NCBI RefSeq assembly: GCF_003369565.1
Contig: NZ_PIOD01000004.1
Location: forward strand, 1 to 64,000
DNA length: 64,000 nt
DNA from: Oceanobacillus chungangensis
GTDB taxonomy: Bacteria; Bacillota; Bacilli; Bacillales; Amphibacillaceae
Direction of reading: 5' to 3'
Each line of letters begins with the position of its first letter. Position 1 is the first letter of the stretch. The notes beneath the pieces are model-generated. The model saw only the letters and a list, made by a program, of their open reading frames with translations. It made no database searches and was not told where the DNA came from. A program made the translations under genes and the position numbers. This document shows, piece by piece, positions 26,618 through 34,048 of this stretch.

Positions 26618-26873
26618 GTTATTCCCACCTCGTCCAACCGACAGCTTGTCTCTTTAAAATATATGCACTATTATCTTATGATAATGAAATAATTGTAGAC
26701 TTATTTTTCTCTGTATAATATAATTTAGTTTAAGAAAGTAGGTGATTCCATGGGAAGGTGAAATTATATGGACAATTCAATCATCGTTCACTTATATATT
26801 TTTTACCTAAGATGTTGAATCATTTGCTATTAAAAAGTCCGTGATTATTATTTAGTATATTGAGATAAAACCA
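26618..26873. other. Divergent promoter region between yitT-like and CNNM genes
   Basis: No gene is seen. AT-rich sequence contains several possible -10 elements (for example TATAAT near 26707) but none can be chosen. A 16-codon frame at 26768 lacks a ribosome binding site and is not called. Confidence 0.35.
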
Positions 26874-26916
26874 GGAGGTGAATTCCTTGTGTCATATGAT
26901 ACAAGGGAATTAATTG
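26874..26916 (+). promoter_or_regulatory. Unusual leader: SD, hairpin and 8-codon leader ORF before the CNNM start
   Basis: A strong GGAGGTG (26874-26880) lies 33 bases before the TTG start at 26914, far beyond normal spacing. The gap is filled by a hairpin, AATTCCTTGTGTCAT with ATGATACAAGGGAATT (26881-26911), with one bulge. It also contains a short frame, TTG at 26887 (six bases after the SD) through eight codons to TAA at 26911-26913, whose stop touches the TTG of the transporter. Translation therefore may use either a hairpin-shortened spacer or reinitiation after the leader peptide. Confidence 0.65.
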
Positions 26917-28209
26917 GACATAGCGACCCTATGGAATTTAATAGCAGTCGCCATACTGTTAATGTTTACAGCTTTTTTTGTTATGGCAGAATTTGCAATT
27001 GTTAAGGTGCGTAGTACACAGCTCGAACCTCATATTGAAAATGGTAATAAACGAGCAGTATATGCAAAGCAAGTGGTGACCAATCTTGACGAATATCTAT
27101 CAGCATGCCAATTAGGAATAACGATTACTGCGCTCGGTATTGGTCGATTGGCAGAACCTACATTTGAGAAAATGCTTCATCCCCTCATAGGACAATTGCC
27201 GATAAGTGGTGCACTTATAACGACATTTTCAATTGCTATCTCATTCTTGTTTGCAACTTTTCTTCATGTTGTTGTAGGGGAACTAGCCCCCAAGACATTA
27301 GCAATTCAAAAGGCCGAGCAAGTGACACTTTGGACAGCAAGACCATTAATGTGGTTCTATCGACTGTTATACCCGTTTATTTGGTTATTAAATGGTTCAG
27401 CAAGGCTCCTAACACGTGCGGTTGGTTTAAAGCCTATGTCAGGTCATGAGGAATCACATAGTGAGGAAGAGTTACGCTTAATCTTAGCGGATAGCTATGA
27501 AAACGGTGAAATTAATCAATCAGAGATGATGTATGTAAACAATATCTTTGAATTTGATGAGAGAGTAACGAGAGAAATAATGGTTCCTCGTACCGAAATT
27601 GTTTGCTTTTATTTAGAAGATAGTTTTGATGTGAATATTGATATTACTCGTACAGGCCAATTTACAAGATATCCGGTTGCAGATGAAGATAAGGATAATA
27701 TTATTGGTTTAGTAAATTTAAAAGAAATATTTACTGCACAAATTGATGATGATAAACCTCTCTCAATAGAGAAATTCATTCGTCCAATAATTCATGTATC
27801 GGAAGCAACCCCTATCAAAGAGCTTTTGCTTAAGATGCAGAAAGATCGTATTCATATGGCAATTGTCAACGATGAATACGGAGGAACTGCAGGGCTTGTA
27901 ACTGTTGAGGATATATTAGAAGAAATCGTTGGAGAAATCAGGGATGAATTTGATGTCAATGAAATCCCAATGATTGATGTTGTTGACGAGGAGACAACCG
28001 TTGTTTCTGGTAAATTACAATTAGATGAGGTAAATGAACGATTAGGTATTACGATCGAGGATGAAGAAGTGGACACAATTGGTGGCTGGGTGTTTACAAA
28101 TAACCTAGATGCTAAAGAAGGTACAACAATTGATCACGAAGGATACCAGTTCATTATTGATGAGATGGATGGCTATCAGATTAAAAAAGTAAAAATCGTG
28201 AAAGCCTAA
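26914..28209 (+). CDS. CNNM/CorC-type transporter (DUF21, CBS pair, CorC_HlyC domain)
   Basis: A 431-residue membrane protein. A DUF21/CNNM transmembrane domain (about 1-190; YLSACQLGITITALGIG is a marker) is followed by two CBS domains (about 205-335) and a C-terminal CorC_HlyC/transporter-associated domain (about 345-430). Relatives include B. subtilis YhdP, YrkA and YugS (MpfA). Several of these are implicated in magnesium export, though other ions are possible. The TTG start at 26914 is the only start in frame after the TAA directly upstream, and MDIATLWNLI aligns with the N-termini of relatives. A terminator follows. Confidence 0.88.
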   Translation: MDIATLWNLIAVAILLMFTAFFVMAEFAIVKVRSTQLEPHIENGNKRAVYAKQVVTNLDEYLSACQLGITITALGIGRLAEPTFEKMLHPLIGQLPISGALITTFSIAISFLFATFLHVVVGELAPKTLAIQKAEQVTLWTARPLMWFYRLLYPFIWLLNGSARLLTRAVGLKPMSGHEESHSEEELRLILADSYENGEINQSEMMYVNNIFEFDERVTREIMVPRTEIVCFYLEDSFDVNIDITRTGQFTRYPVADEDKDNIIGLVNLKEIFTAQIDDDKPLSIEKFIRPIIHVSEATPIKELLLKMQKDRIHMAIVNDEYGGTAGLVTVEDILEEIVGEIRDEFDVNEIPMIDVVDEETTVVSGKLQLDEVNERLGITIEDEEVDTIGGWVFTNNLDAKEGTTIDHEGYQFIIDEMDGYQIKKVKIVKA

Positions 28210-28221
28210 CGATCGTTTTGC

Positions 28222-28257
28222 AAAAGAGGCAATCCCAATATGGGTTTGCCTCTTTTA
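28222..28257 (+). terminator. Terminator of the CNNM-type gene
   Basis: AAAAGAGGCAATCCC pairs with GGGTTTGCCTCTTTT around AATAT, closing the transcription unit. Confidence 0.85.
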
Positions 28258-28383
28258 AACTATAGGCATAAATTAATCCATAATTTTATTGCTGTTATCC
28301 TCATTACGTACAGTCTTTTTATGAAACTAAATAAACTGCAACAGTATTAAACGTCAACCTAATAATCCTAATAAATGATTTAC

Positions 28384-28412
28384 TTGCCCAAAAGCTAAAA
28401 GATAACTATAAT
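28384..28412 (+). promoter_or_regulatory. Sigma-A promoter of the guanidine-riboswitch operon
   Basis: TTGCCC at 28384-28389, 17 bases, then TATAAT at 28407-28412. The position just before the riboswitch aptamer fits. Confidence 0.6.
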
Positions 28413-28430
28413 TTTGGATGGTTGAACAAA

Positions 28431-28520
28431 GGTTTTCTAGGGTTCCGCAAGTTTTTGGCCTGGACCAAGAGAAAACGCGTGAACGCAATCACGTACACGG
28501 AGGGATAAAAGCCCGGGAGG
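28431..28520 (+). ncRNA. Guanidine-I riboswitch (ykkC-yxkD class, subtype 1) aptamer
   Basis: The conserved blocks of the class are present in order: TCTAGGGTTCCG, GGCCTGGACCAAGAGAAAAC, CACG, and ACACGGAGGGATAAAAGCCCGGGAGG (block starts at about 28495). The element lies upstream of two SMR efflux genes, the usual target. Guanidine binding stabilises the aptamer and prevents the following terminator from forming, turning the exporter genes on. Confidence 0.95.
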
Positions 28521-28554
28521 ATATCTGAGCAAAGATATCTTTCCGGGCCTTTTA
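28511..28554 (+). terminator. Expression-platform terminator of the guanidine riboswitch
   Basis: GCCCGGGAGGATATC pairs with GATATCTTTCCGGGC around TGAGCAAA and is followed by CTTTTA. The 5' arm overlaps the end of the conserved aptamer, as expected for a regulated terminator. Confidence 0.88.
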
Positions 28555-28582
28555 CATATTTTGAGAAAAAGGGGTGTCAAAT

Positions 28583-28924
28583 ATGAAGCGAGACTGGTGT
28601 ATCGTCTCTTTAGCAGGTTTACTTGAAATAGGCTGGGTGATTGGTTTAAATCATTCCTATAATTGGTGGACTTGGGGATTAACACTATGTGCCATTTACT
28701 TTAGTATGCATTTATTAATCATTGGCTCGAGAAGATTGCCAGTAGGTACAACGTACGCAGTTTTTACAGGGATGGGGACATCTGGAACGGTCATTTTAGA
28801 AATAATTGTTTTTGGAGAGCCATTCCAATTAGTAAAAGTCTTATTAATTTTAGTGTTAGTTTGTGGCGTTATTGGCCTATTAACAATAACCGGAGATAAT
28901 GACAAGGAAGGAGGACATGCATAA
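28583..28924 (+). CDS. ykkC: SMR-family guanidinium exporter subunit (YkkC-like)
   Basis: A 113-residue protein with four membrane helices. Glu15 in AGLLEIGWV is the conserved proton/substrate-binding residue of small multidrug resistance transporters, and the motif GTTYAVFTGMG (about 56-66) marks the Gdx subgroup. It probably forms a heterodimer with the next gene product and exports guanidinium in exchange for protons. ATG 28583 follows AAAAGGGG by eight bases. Its stop overlaps the next ATG by one base. The guanidine-I riboswitch controls both genes. Confidence 0.9.
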   Translation: MKRDWCIVSLAGLLEIGWVIGLNHSYNWWTWGLTLCAIYFSMHLLIIGSRRLPVGTTYAVFTGMGTSGTVILEIIVFGEPFQLVKVLLILVLVCGVIGLLTITGDNDKEGGHA

Positions 28925-29238
28925 TGGATTGGATCTTTTTGATGATTGCAAGTGCGGGTGAGATTTTTGGAGTAATGGGTATTAATCGAGTAAATAGCGA
29001 GCGAAGTATTGCCGCCTTTGCATTACTTATTGGCGGATTTTTTCTCAGTTTTCTTTTCCTAACCTTGGCAATGCAGACTATTCCAATGGGGACTGCTTAT
29101 GCAGTATGGACAGGAATTGGTACTGCTGGAAGTGCAATTATCGGTATGCTGCTTTTTAATGAACCGAGAGATTGGCGGAGAATGCTATTTATCGCAATGA
29201 TCTTAACGGCAGCAGTTGGTTTGAAGTTGATAAGTTAA
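28924..29238 (+). CDS. ykkD: SMR-family guanidinium exporter subunit (YkkD-like)
   Basis: A 104-residue four-helix SMR protein. Glu13 in ASAGEIFGV is the transport residue, and MGTAYAVWTGIGTAGSAIIG (about 57-76) is the SMR signature. The start shares a base with the stop of the upstream subunit (TAATG), with AAGGAGG inside the end of that gene. Paired subunits of this kind are needed together in B. subtilis YkkCD. It ends without an obvious terminator in the following 200 bases. Confidence 0.9.
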   Translation: MDWIFLMIASAGEIFGVMGINRVNSERSIAAFALLIGGFFLSFLFLTLAMQTIPMGTAYAVWTGIGTAGSAIIGMLLFNEPRDWRRMLFIAMILTAAVGLKLIS

Positions 29239-29458
29239 TAGGGTTTATAGAAACATAGATTTTTAAAGTCATGCTATTGTTCATTGATTCTTTTAGTCTT
29301 TGAAGCTGTGAAGATTATATATGGTAAAATATAGTTAACACAATATTTACTAATCAAAACTAATAAATAATTAGAATTTCGATTCTTTCGTAAGGTGGCA
29401 GTATAGTGAAATGACATAAAGAATTTGATAAACTTCAAGCGAAAGAGGTCCTCATGCA

Positions 29459-29896
29459 TTGGAACATTCATCAATAAAAGAACTTGAAACAGAAAAAGAG
29501 ATCCTTGAGGCATTTTCAATTATAAAGCAGTTACGGACCCATCTCAACGAAAATACATATCTCGATTTAGTCACTGAGGCCAAGGAAAAAGATAATTATA
29601 AACTTTATGCTTTAATTGATGATAATGAAATTGTAGCATTAACTGGTTTTAAGCCGATGATAACACTTTACTATGGTAGATTTGTGTGGGTTTGCGATTT
29701 GGTTACAGATACAAGGAAACGTTCCAAGGGATATGGTGAACAATTACTTGCATATGTTCATAAGTGGGCAAAAGAATATAATTATGAAAGTGTTGCCCTA
29801 TCGTCAGGCATACAACGAAAAGATGCCCATCATTTTTATGAAGATAAAATGAACTACCAAAAAGTAAGTTATGTTTTTAAGAAGCGACTAGTGTAA
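29459..29896 (+). CDS. GNAT-family N-acetyltransferase
   Basis: A 145-residue GNAT protein. The acetyl-CoA-binding motif A is seen as VCDLVTDTRKRSKGYGEQLL (about 78-97), with the RxxGxG-type loop as RSKGYG. C-terminal FYEDKMNYQKVSYVFKKRL matches motif B. It is cytosolic; substrate unknown. The TTG start at 29459 lies about ten bases after AGAGG, so the start is moderately certain. It has no obvious link to the exporter genes upstream or to the second GNAT gene 130 bp downstream. Confidence 0.8.
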   Translation: MEHSSIKELETEKEILEAFSIIKQLRTHLNENTYLDLVTEAKEKDNYKLYALIDDNEIVALTGFKPMITLYYGRFVWVCDLVTDTRKRSKGYGEQLLAYVHKWAKEYNYESVALSSGIQRKDAHHFYEDKMNYQKVSYVFKKRLV

Positions 29897-30025
29897 TTTA
29901 TTGTGCCAACTAATATTGAATAAGAACTGTTGCTTATTCAATGCAAATCGAGGTCAACTTAAAACTTCAAGAAATACGTGAACGAATTTAGTTTACGATG
30001 GCATTACAAACAGGGGGGATAGGAA

Positions 30026-30472
30026 TTGAATTATCGTAAAGCAAATATTGATGATATTGATAAATTGATTGAATTAAGGAAGCAGCAATTAGTGGATGAG
30101 GGGATAGAACCGAGCGGGGATATTGATAAGGAACTAAATGTGTTCTTTCATACTAAACTTAGTGACAGCACGTTAATTCAGTTATTAGTAGAAGATAAGG
30201 AAGAAATAATTGCCTGTGGTGCAATCATTTTTTATGAATTTCCACCCTCTTATACTAATAAAAGTGGTAAAAAGGCTTATATTACAAACATGTTTACTAA
30301 AGAAAATTACCGTGGTCAGGGGATAGCAACGAATTTATTGACTAATTTAGTAGATGTAGCCAAGGAATCGGGAATTTCAAAAATATGGCTGGGTGCTTCA
30401 AAATTAGGGAGACCAGTATATAAAAAGTTTGGGTTTAAAGAAACGGATGAATGGTTAGAGTTAAATTTTTAA
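30026..30472 (+). CDS. GNAT-family N-acetyltransferase
   Basis: A 148-residue GNAT enzyme. NYRKANIDDIDKLIELRKQQ at the start and ITNMFTKENYRGQGIATNLL (about 92-111, with the RGQGIA acetyl-CoA loop) are typical, as is the final YKKFGFKETDEWLEL. The start is TTG 30026 preceded by GGGGGGAT. Substrate cannot be inferred; relatives act on small amines or protein N-termini. It precedes a convergent SH3-domain gene and a shared hairpin. Confidence 0.85.
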   Translation: MNYRKANIDDIDKLIELRKQQLVDEGIEPSGDIDKELNVFFHTKLSDSTLIQLLVEDKEEIIACGAIIFYEFPPSYTNKSGKKAYITNMFTKENYRGQGIATNLLTNLVDVAKESGISKIWLGASKLGRPVYKKFGFKETDEWLELNF

Positions 30473-30610
30473 ATATAGCGGAGTGAAAAATCTGATATAA
30501 ATTGGGATGTTTAGTGATTGGAAATACTTTTTATTATTTTACTTGAACTGAGCCTCAATGAAAATATTGAAAAATATCATTCGCTTATATCATTTCATAT
30601 AGGCAATCAA

Positions 30611-30651
30611 AAAAGAGAAATCAATTCAATTAGATTTGATTTCTCTTTTCT
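30611..30651 (-). terminator. Terminator of the SH3-domain gene (probably bidirectional)
   Basis: A perfect 14-base stem, AAAAGAGAAATCAA with TTGATTTCTCTTTT, lies between convergent genes. On the minus strand it is followed by a T run. Confidence 0.85.
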
Positions 30652-30662
30652 TAATAAACCAT

Positions 30663-31124
30663 CTATTCTACATCATCTAGAAACTTATCCTTCACATAAC
30701 CTGTAAATTCATCTGTCGTGACTTTAACCCAACCATCCGGATGGTTAATATCTTCTACTTCTAATGCTTGATTCATTGTCACAAATTTAATAGGATCGGA
30801 TTCCACATCTGGTTCACTGCGAACAGTTAATAAATCAACGTTAACAACTTTTGTGGAGATAGTTGGTGTTTCATCCTCATCTTCCTCGGCGCCAGTATTT
30901 TGACTTTCTTCCTCTTTTACACTTGCTTCATCAGTATTTTGCTTTGCATCTTCTTCAGTTGATTCACTGTCTTTCGAGCTCGTTGTATTGGTTAGAACAG
31001 GGTCGGTGCCAGATGCTGAGAATTCAGGATTCATGAAGCTACGCTGCATGAACGCAACAAACACTATAAATGCTAAAGTGATAATTGTTAAAATGAAAAT
31101 ATAAAGACCTTTATGTTTTTTCAT
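30663..31124 (-). CDS. Membrane-anchored SH3-domain protein
   Basis: A 153-residue protein. One membrane segment (about 7-26) is followed by an acidic, Ser/Thr/Glu-rich linker (about 38-88) and a bacterial SH3 domain (about 90-150: VDLLTVRSEPDVESDP, GWVKVTTDEFTGYVKDKFL). Such domains bind cell wall peptides, so the protein probably sits outside the membrane and touches peptidoglycan. AGGAGA precedes the ATG. It lies downstream of the zinc/fluoride operon on the same strand but is separated from it by 106 bp. Confidence 0.8.
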   Translation of the reverse strand: MKKHKGLYIFILTIITLAFIVFVAFMQRSFMNPEFSASGTDPVLTNTTSSKDSESTEEDAKQNTDEASVKEEESQNTGAEEDEDETPTISTKVVNVDLLTVRSEPDVESDPIKFVTMNQALEVEDINHPDGWVKVTTDEFTGYVKDKFLDDVE

Positions 31125-31230
31125 ATCAAATCTCCTAGTATATGTTATCTACCAATATTATACACGAAAGTTGTAGAAAATTAAATTGTCGTTTGTAATT
31201 TATCGAATAATGTAGAATAATTACTGCAAT

Positions 31231-31575
31231 TCAAAGGATTTTCATGATGATGTATACGGTGAATAGAGCAGTTATTAATGTACTTAGAATATAGAAAAAA
31301 GCCGTTCCGTATTTTTTATCTAGAAATAAATTTAATGTCTCATTTCCAAAAGTGGAGAAAGTTGTATATGCACCACAAAATCCGACACCAGCAAAAAGCC
31401 AAATCCACTCCGGTAATGTTTCATTTATATGAAAATGCACAAGAAACCCTAAGAGTATTGATCCTGAAATATTTGCGGTCCATGTACCAATTAAACGTTT
31501 TTCTGTATTCAAAGAAATATTATACCGAGTAATACTGCCGAAAAAGCCTCCTAGAGCAACAAGCAAAAGATTCAT
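31231..31575 (-). CDS. crcB: Fluoride channel subunit FluC/CrcB (second of pair)
   Basis: A 114-residue membrane protein with four helices. Family markers are LVALGGFFGSITRY at the start, GTWTANISGSILLG near 31 and GVGFCGAYTTFSTFGNE near 64. The TTFSTF motif lines the fluoride pore and binds the central sodium. It overlaps the upstream crcB by four bases, so the two proteins are probably made together and form a heterodimeric channel. It is the last gene of an operon that begins with zinc uptake genes. No fluoride riboswitch was found. Confidence 0.92.
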   Translation of the reverse strand: MNLLLVALGGFFGSITRYNISLNTEKRLIGTWTANISGSILLGFLVHFHINETLPEWIWLFAGVGFCGAYTTFSTFGNETLNLFLDKKYGTAFFYILSTLITALFTVYIIMKIL

Positions 31576-31955
31576 CTAAAAACCTGCTTTCTATTCGCTG
31601 CTTTTAATCCAAGGTAGCAGCAACTTAGTCCTCCAAATAAACTGATTATAATATAGGTGATTGCTAAACCAAGACTAGTAGCTGCTAATTGAATGGTCTC
31701 CACCGCAAAAGTAGAGAATGTTGTAAATGATCCTATAATCCCTACTGTTAAAGCAGTAAAAATTTCAGAGGGGAGCTTCTTCTTGATGACATCATGATTC
31801 ATTAAAAAACTCAGAAAAAAGCAGCCAATTAAATTGACTACAAGTGTTGCGTATGGAAATCCTGGATAGCCACTGAAGAGGACAGAAATACTGTAACGGC
31901 CGATTGCACCAATCATTCCACCGAGAGCAACAGCCAAATACGCTTTTATATTCAT
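31572..31955 (-). CDS. crcB: Fluoride channel subunit FluC/CrcB (first of pair)
   Basis: A 127-residue four-helix protein with VALGGMIGAIGRYSIS (about 9-24), TLVVNLIGCFFLSFL (about 37-51) and GIIGSFTTFSTFAVET (about 72-87), the hallmarks of fluoride channels that lower cytoplasmic fluoride passively. It overlaps the zur stop by four bases and the following crcB start by four bases, so expression should follow the zinc operon. Pairing of two divergent FluC subunits is common in Firmicutes such as B. subtilis. Confidence 0.92.
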   Translation of the reverse strand: MNIKAYLAVALGGMIGAIGRYSISVLFSGYPGFPYATLVVNLIGCFFLSFLMNHDVIKKKLPSEIFTALTVGIIGSFTTFSTFAVETIQLAATSLGLAITYIIISLFGGLSCCYLGLKAANRKQVFR

Positions 31956-32365
31956 GCCCCTTTACAAACTGGACAGAGTCCGTAGATTTCAAATTTATGG
32001 CCTTCAATTTCGTAGTTAGAAAGGGTACCAAGCAATTCATCCATTGGGCACACATCTATTTCTTTTGTTTTTCCACACTCATTACAAATAAAATGATGGT
32101 GGTGGTGATGTGTGCAATTCATCCGAAACAATTTCTCGCCATTTAGTTCCGTAGACTCTAGAATTCCAACCTCATGGTATAAATGTAAATTACGATAGAT
32201 TGTATCGAAGCTGATGCCATCATAGCTTTCTTCTAAGTGGTTAATTAAATCCTTCGCGGTCCGGTAGCCATCTGCTTCATTGAAATAAGATAAAATATCC
32301 TTTCTTCTACCAGTTGCTTTATATCCTTTGTTCTTTAAGAGATCGATAGCTTCTTCTATATTCAT
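31952..32365 (-). CDS. zur: Fur-family metalloregulator, probably Zur
   Basis: A 137-residue Fur-family repressor. The winged helix spans about 1-80 (TGRRKDILSYF, ISFDTIYRNLHLYHEVGILE). A six-histidine run (CTHHHHHHFICNECG, about 85-99) and the CNEC and CPVC pairs make the metal-binding and structural zinc sites. The location behind znuACB and the Zur-like boxes at the operon promoter support Zur over Fur or PerR. Zinc-bound Zur would repress the operon, giving autoregulation. The start overlaps the znuB stop by one base (TAATG). Confidence 0.85.
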   Translation of the reverse strand: MNIEEAIDLLKNKGYKATGRRKDILSYFNEADGYRTAKDLINHLEESYDGISFDTIYRNLHLYHEVGILESTELNGEKLFRMNCTHHHHHHFICNECGKTKEIDVCPMDELLGTLSNYEIEGHKFEIYGLCPVCKGA

Positions 32366-33210
32366 TAAGCTTCACGCACCTTTTTAAATAAGTTAACCTT
32401 CTTAATCCCGATTGTAAGTAATAAAATAGCAATAGCGACCATGACTATTGTACCGCCTGGTGGGATACTTAAATAATAGCCAGAGATTAATCCGATAATA
32501 ACTGCTAGCTCCCCAAATAAAATGGAAAGGAACATCATTTGCTTAAAACCTTTTGCGATTCGCATAGCTGCTGCGACGGGGAGAGTCATTAACGCGGAGA
32601 CTAATAAAACCCCAACGATTTGTATCGATGACCCTATAACAAGTGCAGTTAAAATAATAAACAATAAATGAATTTGTTTGGCATGAATTCCAGAAATTGA
32701 TGCATATTCTTCATCGAAGGAGAGGGTAAAGAGCTCCTTATAAAATAGTGTAATGACAAGAATTACAAATATAGAAATCCCAAGAATCATAAAAAAATCA
32801 CTTTGGCTTACTGCGGAAACAGAGCCAAATAAATAATTAAGTAAATCGGTATTAAATCCATCCGCAATGGAAATGAAAATAATACTTAGGCCAACACCAG
32901 CTGACATAATTATTGGGATTGCGATTTCTTGGTATGCTTTATATACCCCACGCAGTTTTTCAATTAAGACGGAGCCTACTACAGAAAATGCAAGCCCACT
33001 TAATAGGGGATTGAATACAATCGCGAATAATTTCTCAAGCATTAGACCGAAAGCAATCCCACCTAATGTTACATGGGAAAGTGCATCCGCAATTAAAGAC
33101 AGACGTCTGACAACAATAAATGTGCCTAGTAATGGAGCAATGATGCCAATTAATATTCCTGTTATAAATGTATACCTTAAAAAGTCATATTGCAAAATAT
33201 CTGCTAGCAT
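32365..33210 (-). CDS. znuB: ZnuB-type zinc ABC transporter permease
   Basis: A 281-residue permease of the ABC-3 family with about eight membrane segments. Markers are LLGTFIVVRRLSLIADALSH (about 29-48) and VGVLLVSALMTLPVAAAMRI (about 201-220). It forms the membrane channel of the zinc importer with the ATPase and the binding protein encoded upstream. ATG 33210 follows GGAGG; a longer frame opening extends into znuC and is rejected. znuC ends 16 bp upstream and zur overlaps downstream. Confidence 0.92.
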   Translation of the reverse strand: MLADILQYDFLRYTFITGILIGIIAPLLGTFIVVRRLSLIADALSHVTLGGIAFGLMLEKLFAIVFNPLLSGLAFSVVGSVLIEKLRGVYKAYQEIAIPIIMSAGVGLSIIFISIADGFNTDLLNYLFGSVSAVSQSDFFMILGISIFVILVITLFYKELFTLSFDEEYASISGIHAKQIHLLFIILTALVIGSSIQIVGVLLVSALMTLPVAAAMRIAKGFKQMMFLSILFGELAVIIGLISGYYLSIPPGGTIVMVAIAILLLTIGIKKVNLFKKVREA

Positions 33211-33226
33211 AGTCGTTCCTCCAACA

Positions 33227-33982
33227 TTAGTGATTGTGGGTGACAATATTTAACGCGTGTCCGTAAATATTGGATAAATCATATTCAGACAGGGATGTGA
33301 AATCCTCAGATTTTCCATGAAAATGTAAGGTTTTATTTAAACAAACGATGTCAGTCGCATGCTCCGTCATCGTACCTGTGTCGTGTGTGACAAGTAGTAA
33401 TGAAATATTTCGTTTATCATGTAGTTGATGCAGTAAATCATAAAATCGTTTTACATTTTCAGCATCAATTCCAACGGTAGGTTCATCCAAAATCAGCAAT
33501 TCTGGATCATTAACAAGCGATCTTGCGATGAAAATTCGTTGCTGTTGACCACCAGAAAGGTCGCCAATATTTCGATAAGCATAATCGAGCATATCTACTT
33601 GCTCGATTGCTTGAAGAATCTTTGCTTTGTGCTTCTGATTGAAAAAATTAAAGTAGCCTACTTTCGCTGTAAGACCTGTTGAAACAACCTCAAATACGGT
33701 GGCAGGGAAGCCTCGATTAAATGCATTCGCTTTTTGCGAGACAAAACCAATTTTACTTCTATCCTTAAATTTATCGATTGGCTCACCGAAAAGTTTAATA
33801 GTGCCTTCATCTGGTTTTAATAAGCCTAGGATGAGTTTGATTAATGTTGTTTTCCCTCCGCCATTTGGGCCGATTAATCCAATGAATGATCCTTTTGGAA
33901 TTTCCATGTTAATCCGATTTAGTACTGTTTTTTTATCGTATGCGTAACTAATATTTTCCATCGAGATAATTGGTTCTTTCAT
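33227..33982 (-). CDS. znuC: ZnuC-type zinc ABC transporter ATPase
   Basis: A 251-residue ABC ATPase. Walker A is GPNGGGKTT (about 38-46), the signature is LSGGQQQR (about 139-146), and Walker B is LLILDEPTVG (about 160-169), with the switch His in LLVTHD. The metal-transporter subgroup is indicated by its neighbours. ATG 33982 follows AAGAGGTG, and the GTG three codons earlier overlaps that site. It powers zinc import in complex with ZnuB and the lipoprotein ZnuA. Confidence 0.92.
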   Translation of the reverse strand: MKEPIISMENISYAYDKKTVLNRINMEIPKGSFIGLIGPNGGGKTTLIKLILGLLKPDEGTIKLFGEPIDKFKDRSKIGFVSQKANAFNRGFPATVFEVVSTGLTAKVGYFNFFNQKHKAKILQAIEQVDMLDYAYRNIGDLSGGQQQRIFIARSLVNDPELLILDEPTVGIDAENVKRFYDLLHQLHDKRNISLLLVTHDTGTMTEHATDIVCLNKTLHFHGKSEDFTSLSEYDLSNIYGHALNIVTHNH

Positions 33983-34048
33983 TAATTTCACCTCTTAAAA
34001 GTAAGTACCTACATCTGTTCAAAAAGAGGTAGGTACGAGATTGAATAT

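Noticed and set aside
30518-30706. 62-codon plus-strand gene after the second GNAT
   Set aside because: It runs through the perfect terminator stem and into the convergent SH3 gene.
31956-32400. Fluoride riboswitch before the crcB pair
   Set aside because: The crcB genes overlap zur with no untranslated space, and no crcB RNA motif was found upstream of the operon.
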